Positions 12,574-14,925 of a stretch of 14,925 nucleotides of DNA are shown piece by piece (positions within the stretch are counted from its first letter, which is position 1; each line of letters starts with the position of its first letter). The DNA comes from Methanolinea sp. SDB (GTDB lineage: Archaea; Halobacteriota; Methanomicrobia; Methanomicrobiales; Methanospirillaceae). The notes below the pieces were generated by a model that made no database searches, was not told the origin of the DNA, and saw nothing but the letters and a program-made list of their open reading frames with translations. The stretch is from contig LKUF01000231.1 in NCBI GenBank assembly GCA_001412335.1, positions 1 through 14,925 on the forward strand, read 5' to 3'. Position numbers and translations under genes: made by a program.

Positions 12574-13787
12574 CAACAGAATATCTCTTTTGAACGTTCC
12601 AGTGCATCGACAGCAGGGAGTTTCTTCCCGGTGAGAAACTCGATACAGGCGCCCCCTCCAGTCGAGATGTGGGTGAAGTTCTTCTCAAGGCCTAGCTTTT
12701 CTGCAACGGCCGCGGTATGGCCCCCGCCGATAACAGAGAACTCCACCGTGGATGCGGCCCGCAGGAGCTCGTAGGTGCCCGTGGCAAAGTCCTTCTCTTC
12801 GAAGAGCCCTGCGGGACCATTAAATACGACCGTTCCGGCATTCTTGATCTCCTTTGAGAATGATATGATCGAATCCATGCCGAGGTCGAGCACCGGGCAA
12901 TCACCGGGGATCGCGTCGACCGCGTATTCCGCACGTGCTCCCTCCTCCTTGACAGCAACCCATTCAGGGACCATGATCGTTTCCGGATACATGGCAAGAA
13001 GCGTTCGTGCATGCTCGATCTCGCCATCGTAGCCGAGCTGGGTGAGGAGTTGCGAAGAGGGTCTCCCGATGTCAAGTCCCATCGCCATCAAAAAGACGTT
13101 TGCCACGACCCCGGTGACGAGCACCCGGTCTGCGATCTTTTGGGAGAGCATGTGCTCTGCGACGTCCATCGAATCATCCACCTTGGTCCCCCCGAGCACC
13201 ATGAAAACAGGCCCGGGTGCATCATCAAAGACCCTCGATAGCGTGGTCACCTCCTTCTCCATGAGCAGTCCTGCAACCGATCGCATGGCGAGCGGAAGCC
13301 CGACCATCGTCGGCTGGGAGCGGTGGGCGGTTCCGAAGGCATCATTGACAAAGAGGTCGCCCATCTCTGCAAGCTTCCTGACAAGGTGTGTCTTTACCGC
13401 ATCTTCGGGCTTTACCTTCAGGTTCTCCTCGGCAGAAAAGCGCACGTTCTCAAGCATGAGAACATCTCCGGTACGCAAAGTCCTGATTGCATCCCGGGCG
13501 CAATGGCCGAAGATATCGTCGACGTACGTGACCGGCCTTTGGATGAGCTGTGCCAGTTTCTCCGCATGTGCCTCAAGCGTCGTAAAATCTTTCTTACCCG
13601 GCCTGCTCTGGTGGGTAATGATGACCACCCGGCTCTTTTCGAGTGCCTGGATGGTCGGGATATGCTCCCTGAACCGTTTGTCGTCAAGAATAAGGTTTGT
13701 GGCCGGATCGATCGGGGAATTGAGATCCAGACGGAGGAGTACCGTCTTTCCCGCCGACTGAATCTGGTCCAACGTCCCGATCGGCAT
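12573..13787 (-). CDS. pgk: phosphoglycerate kinase
   Basis: A 404-residue cytoplasmic enzyme that interconverts 3-phosphoglycerate plus ATP and 1,3-bisphosphoglycerate plus ADP; in a methanogen it mainly serves gluconeogenesis. Motifs in order: RLDLNSP near 19-25 (substrate arginine and aspartate), HQSRPG, VLMLENVRF, FVNDAFGTAHR, the hinge/nucleotide motif LGGTKVDDS, VFNGPAGLFE, GGGHTAAVAE and the C-terminal STGGGACIEFL. The length is normal for archaeal Pgk. I chose the ATG at 13787 because AAGGT lies 6 bases before it and the protein start MPIGTLDQIQ fits; the open frame to 13862 would overlap atpD. It starts 13 bases after the atpD stop, so it is probably co-transcribed with the ATP synthase genes. 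Confidence 0.96.
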   Translation of the reverse strand: MPIGTLDQIQSAGKTVLLRLDLNSPIDPATNLILDDKRFREHIPTIQALEKSRVVIITHQSRPGKKDFTTLEAHAEKLAQLIQRPVTYVDDIFGHCARDAIRTLRTGDVLMLENVRFSAEENLKVKPEDAVKTHLVRKLAEMGDLFVNDAFGTAHRSQPTMVGLPLAMRSVAGLLMEKEVTTLSRVFDDAPGPVFMVLGGTKVDDSMDVAEHMLSQKIADRVLVTGVVANVFLMAMGLDIGRPSSQLLTQLGYDGEIEHARTLLAMYPETIMVPEWVAVKEEGARAEYAVDAIPGDCPVLDLGMDSIISFSKEIKNAGTVVFNGPAGLFEEKDFATGTYELLRAASTVEFSVIGGGHTAAVAEKLGLEKNFTHISTGGGACIEFLTGKKLPAVDALERSKEIFC

Positions 13788-13800
13788 ACCAGTACCTTTC

Positions 13801-14427
13801 TTATCCGGAGTGCGCTTTAATCTTTTTGAGCCTCGAGAGTTCGTCCCGTTCCATCTCGTCAAGCCGCATCTTGATGAAGTCGCGGGCTTCGGTGAGCTCG
13901 GGGATGACCTTGAACTCCAGGGCGTTCACCCGCCGTTTCGTCGACTCGATCTCGTCGAGGAGCTTCTTCATCGTGCTCTCGATCTCGGCACTCTCGATTA
14001 TGGCCTCCACAAGGTCCTCGAACGCTGACGCAGTCTCATCGATCACCGAGGTCGTGCCCAAAAGCCCGTACCCACGGTCGATAAGACCTTTTTTCACCTT
14101 CGACGCCTCGATCTCGGGGACCACGACACCCATGATATTCTTGCTTGAAAGAGAGATGTCAGGGACTTCCTGGACGGAAAAAGCAGCAGTTTTTACACCG
14201 ATGGCTCCTTCGACCGTGTTTGCAACTGCCATCATCTCCTGTGCCTTCTTGTACCGTTCTCCAAGCATCCCACGGCTGTCTTTAGCCTGTTCGAGTATCT
14301 TGAAAAATTCAATGATCAATCCATCGCGCTTCATCTTCAGGATCTTATAGCCCCGCTCCGAGAGAGCGATCCTCTTTTTCAGAGCGATCAGCTCGGATCT
14401 TGTTGGCTTTACATCTTTAAGCGCCAT
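13801..14427 (-). CDS. atpD: A1Ao-type ATP synthase subunit D
   Basis: A 208-residue central-stalk subunit of the archaeal ATP synthase. It is almost entirely alpha-helical, with long coiled-coil helices at both ends (about 10-75 and 125-200), which form the rotor shaft inside the A3B3 head. The N-terminal VKPTRSELIALKKRI and the conserved ALKMKRDGL-type stretch (here ILKMKRDGLI) are family signatures, and the length is typical. The ATG at 14427 lies 6 bases after the atpB stop, so translation is probably coupled. The order atpB-atpD is the standard end of the archaeal ATP synthase operon. Confidence 0.96.
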   Translation of the reverse strand: MALKDVKPTRSELIALKKRIALSERGYKILKMKRDGLIIEFFKILEQAKDSRGMLGERYKKAQEMMAVANTVEGAIGVKTAAFSVQEVPDISLSSKNIMGVVVPEIEASKVKKGLIDRGYGLLGTTSVIDETASAFEDLVEAIIESAEIESTMKKLLDEIESTKRRVNALEFKVIPELTEARDFIKMRLDEMERDELSRLKKIKAHSG

Positions 14428-14433
14428 GAATCG

Positions 14434-14925
14434 TTACTCCGCTGCCTTTGCGGCACCCCTGAACTGGGGATGGTACTTCTGGATCAGTTCCCTGTCGATA
14501 CGCACCAGCTGCTCGACCGGCAGTGACGAGAGCAGTTTCCACCCGATGTCAAGAGTATCGGTAATACTCCTGTCTTCTTCGTATCCCTGCCTGACGAACT
14601 GGTCCTCGAAGAGATCTGCGAATTCGAGAAACATCCGGTCACGCTCGGAGAGAGCATCCTTTCCGACGATTGCCACCAGTCCACGAAGATCGTTTCCTTC
14701 CGCGTAGGCGGCATAGAGCTGGTCAGAGACTTTTTTGTGGTCTTCGCGGGTGTGCTTCTCTCCGATCCCGAGGTTCATCAGCCGGGACAGGGAGGGCAGC
14801 ACGTTCACTGGAGGGTAGATCCCTTTCCGGTGAAGCTCCCTGCTGACCACGATCTGCCCTTCGGTGATATAGCCGGTCAGGTCGGGGATTGGGTGGGTGA
14901 TATCGTCACCGGGCATCGTCAGGAT
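14434..14925 (-). CDS. atpB: A1Ao-type ATP synthase subunit B, C-terminal part
   Basis: The last 163 residues of the non-catalytic B subunit of the archaeal ATP synthase; the rest runs off the right edge. The fragment opens with ILTMPGDDITHPIPDLTGYI and continues with GQIVVSRELHRKGIYPPVNV and LPSLSRLMNLGIG, hallmark stretches of the B subunit. The C-terminal helical domain contains RDRMFLEFADLFEDQFV and ends with the short alanine-rich tail FRGAAKAAE. The frame is open to the window edge. Subunit B binds nucleotide at the interface with the catalytic A subunit and is followed directly by atpD and then pgk. Confidence 0.96.
   Translation of the reverse strand: MLTMPGDDITHPIPDLTGYITEGQIVVSRELHRKGIYPPVNVLPSLSRLMNLGIGEKHTREDHKKVSDQLYAAYAEGNDLRGLVAIVGKDALSERDRMFLEFADLFEDQFVRQGYEEDRSITDTLDIGWKLLSSLPVEQLVRIDRELIQKYHPQFRGAAKAAE

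Noticed and set aside
13042..13820. Long plus-strand frames opposite pgk
   Set aside because: Antisense shadows of a gene with every phosphoglycerate kinase motif.
1..14925. CRISPR arrays, insertion sequences, integrase or toxin-antitoxin genes
   Set aside because: No regularly spaced repeats, transposase or integrase motifs, or terminal inverted repeats were seen; the RHH regulator has no toxin-like partner.

Overview
The window looks like part of the chromosome of a methanogenic archaeon, most likely of the order Methanomicrobiales. The evidence is archaeal-type genes (A1Ao ATP synthase subunits B and D, a CdhD-type corrinoid protein subunit, an archaeal phosphoglycerate kinase, and a ferredoxin:disulfide reductase fused to rubredoxin), TATA-box promoters about 25 bases upstream of likely transcription starts, T-tract terminators, and a two-component pair built the way methanogens build them. 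The order is an inference; no 16S or mcr gene is present to settle it.

Layout from left to right. (1) Positions 1-2859, minus strand: start of an acetyl-CoA synthase / CO dehydrogenase operon, with the acetyl-CoA synthase subunit first and cdhD, cut by the window edge, second. The synthase is the long form that carries the N-terminal domain of the bacterial enzyme, not the short CdhC known from Methanosarcina. (2) Positions 2860-4287, plus strand: a thiol-redox group of a glutaredoxin-like protein, an FTR-rubredoxin fusion and a four-cysteine thioredoxin-like protein. A perfect 12-bp palindrome lies next to the TATA box of the first gene. (3) Position 4289 onward: a beta-carbonic anhydrase (minus), then an acyltransferase-like membrane protein (plus). 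(4) Positions 5839-9105, minus strand: a REC-PAS-TPR response regulator followed by a membrane-bound PAS-GAF histidine kinase. (5) Positions 9106-9624: an AT-rich gap holding the response regulator promoter and, at about 9457-9601, a compact GC-rich element that appears to encode an undescribed structured RNA, with a TATA box at the right distance, nested helices closed by a terminal stem, and a T-tract. (6) Positions 9625-11295, minus: adenine deaminase. (7) Positions 11296-12506: a ribbon-helix-helix regulator (minus) divergent from a three-helix membrane protein of unknown function (plus), with repeated GTAATAC-type elements that look like operators. (8) Positions 12573-14925, minus: atpB (partial), atpD and pgk, tightly packed.

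Functionally the window is mostly energy and carbon metabolism. Acetyl-CoA synthase and the corrinoid protein fix CO2-derived carbon, carbonic anhydrase interconverts CO2 and bicarbonate, and the ATP synthase supplies ATP. Pgk serves gluconeogenesis, and the redox genes probably pass electrons from ferredoxin to protein disulfides. The regulatory and intergenic parts (regions 2, 5 and 7) hold the least explained signals. No mobile element, CRISPR array, tRNA or rRNA was seen.
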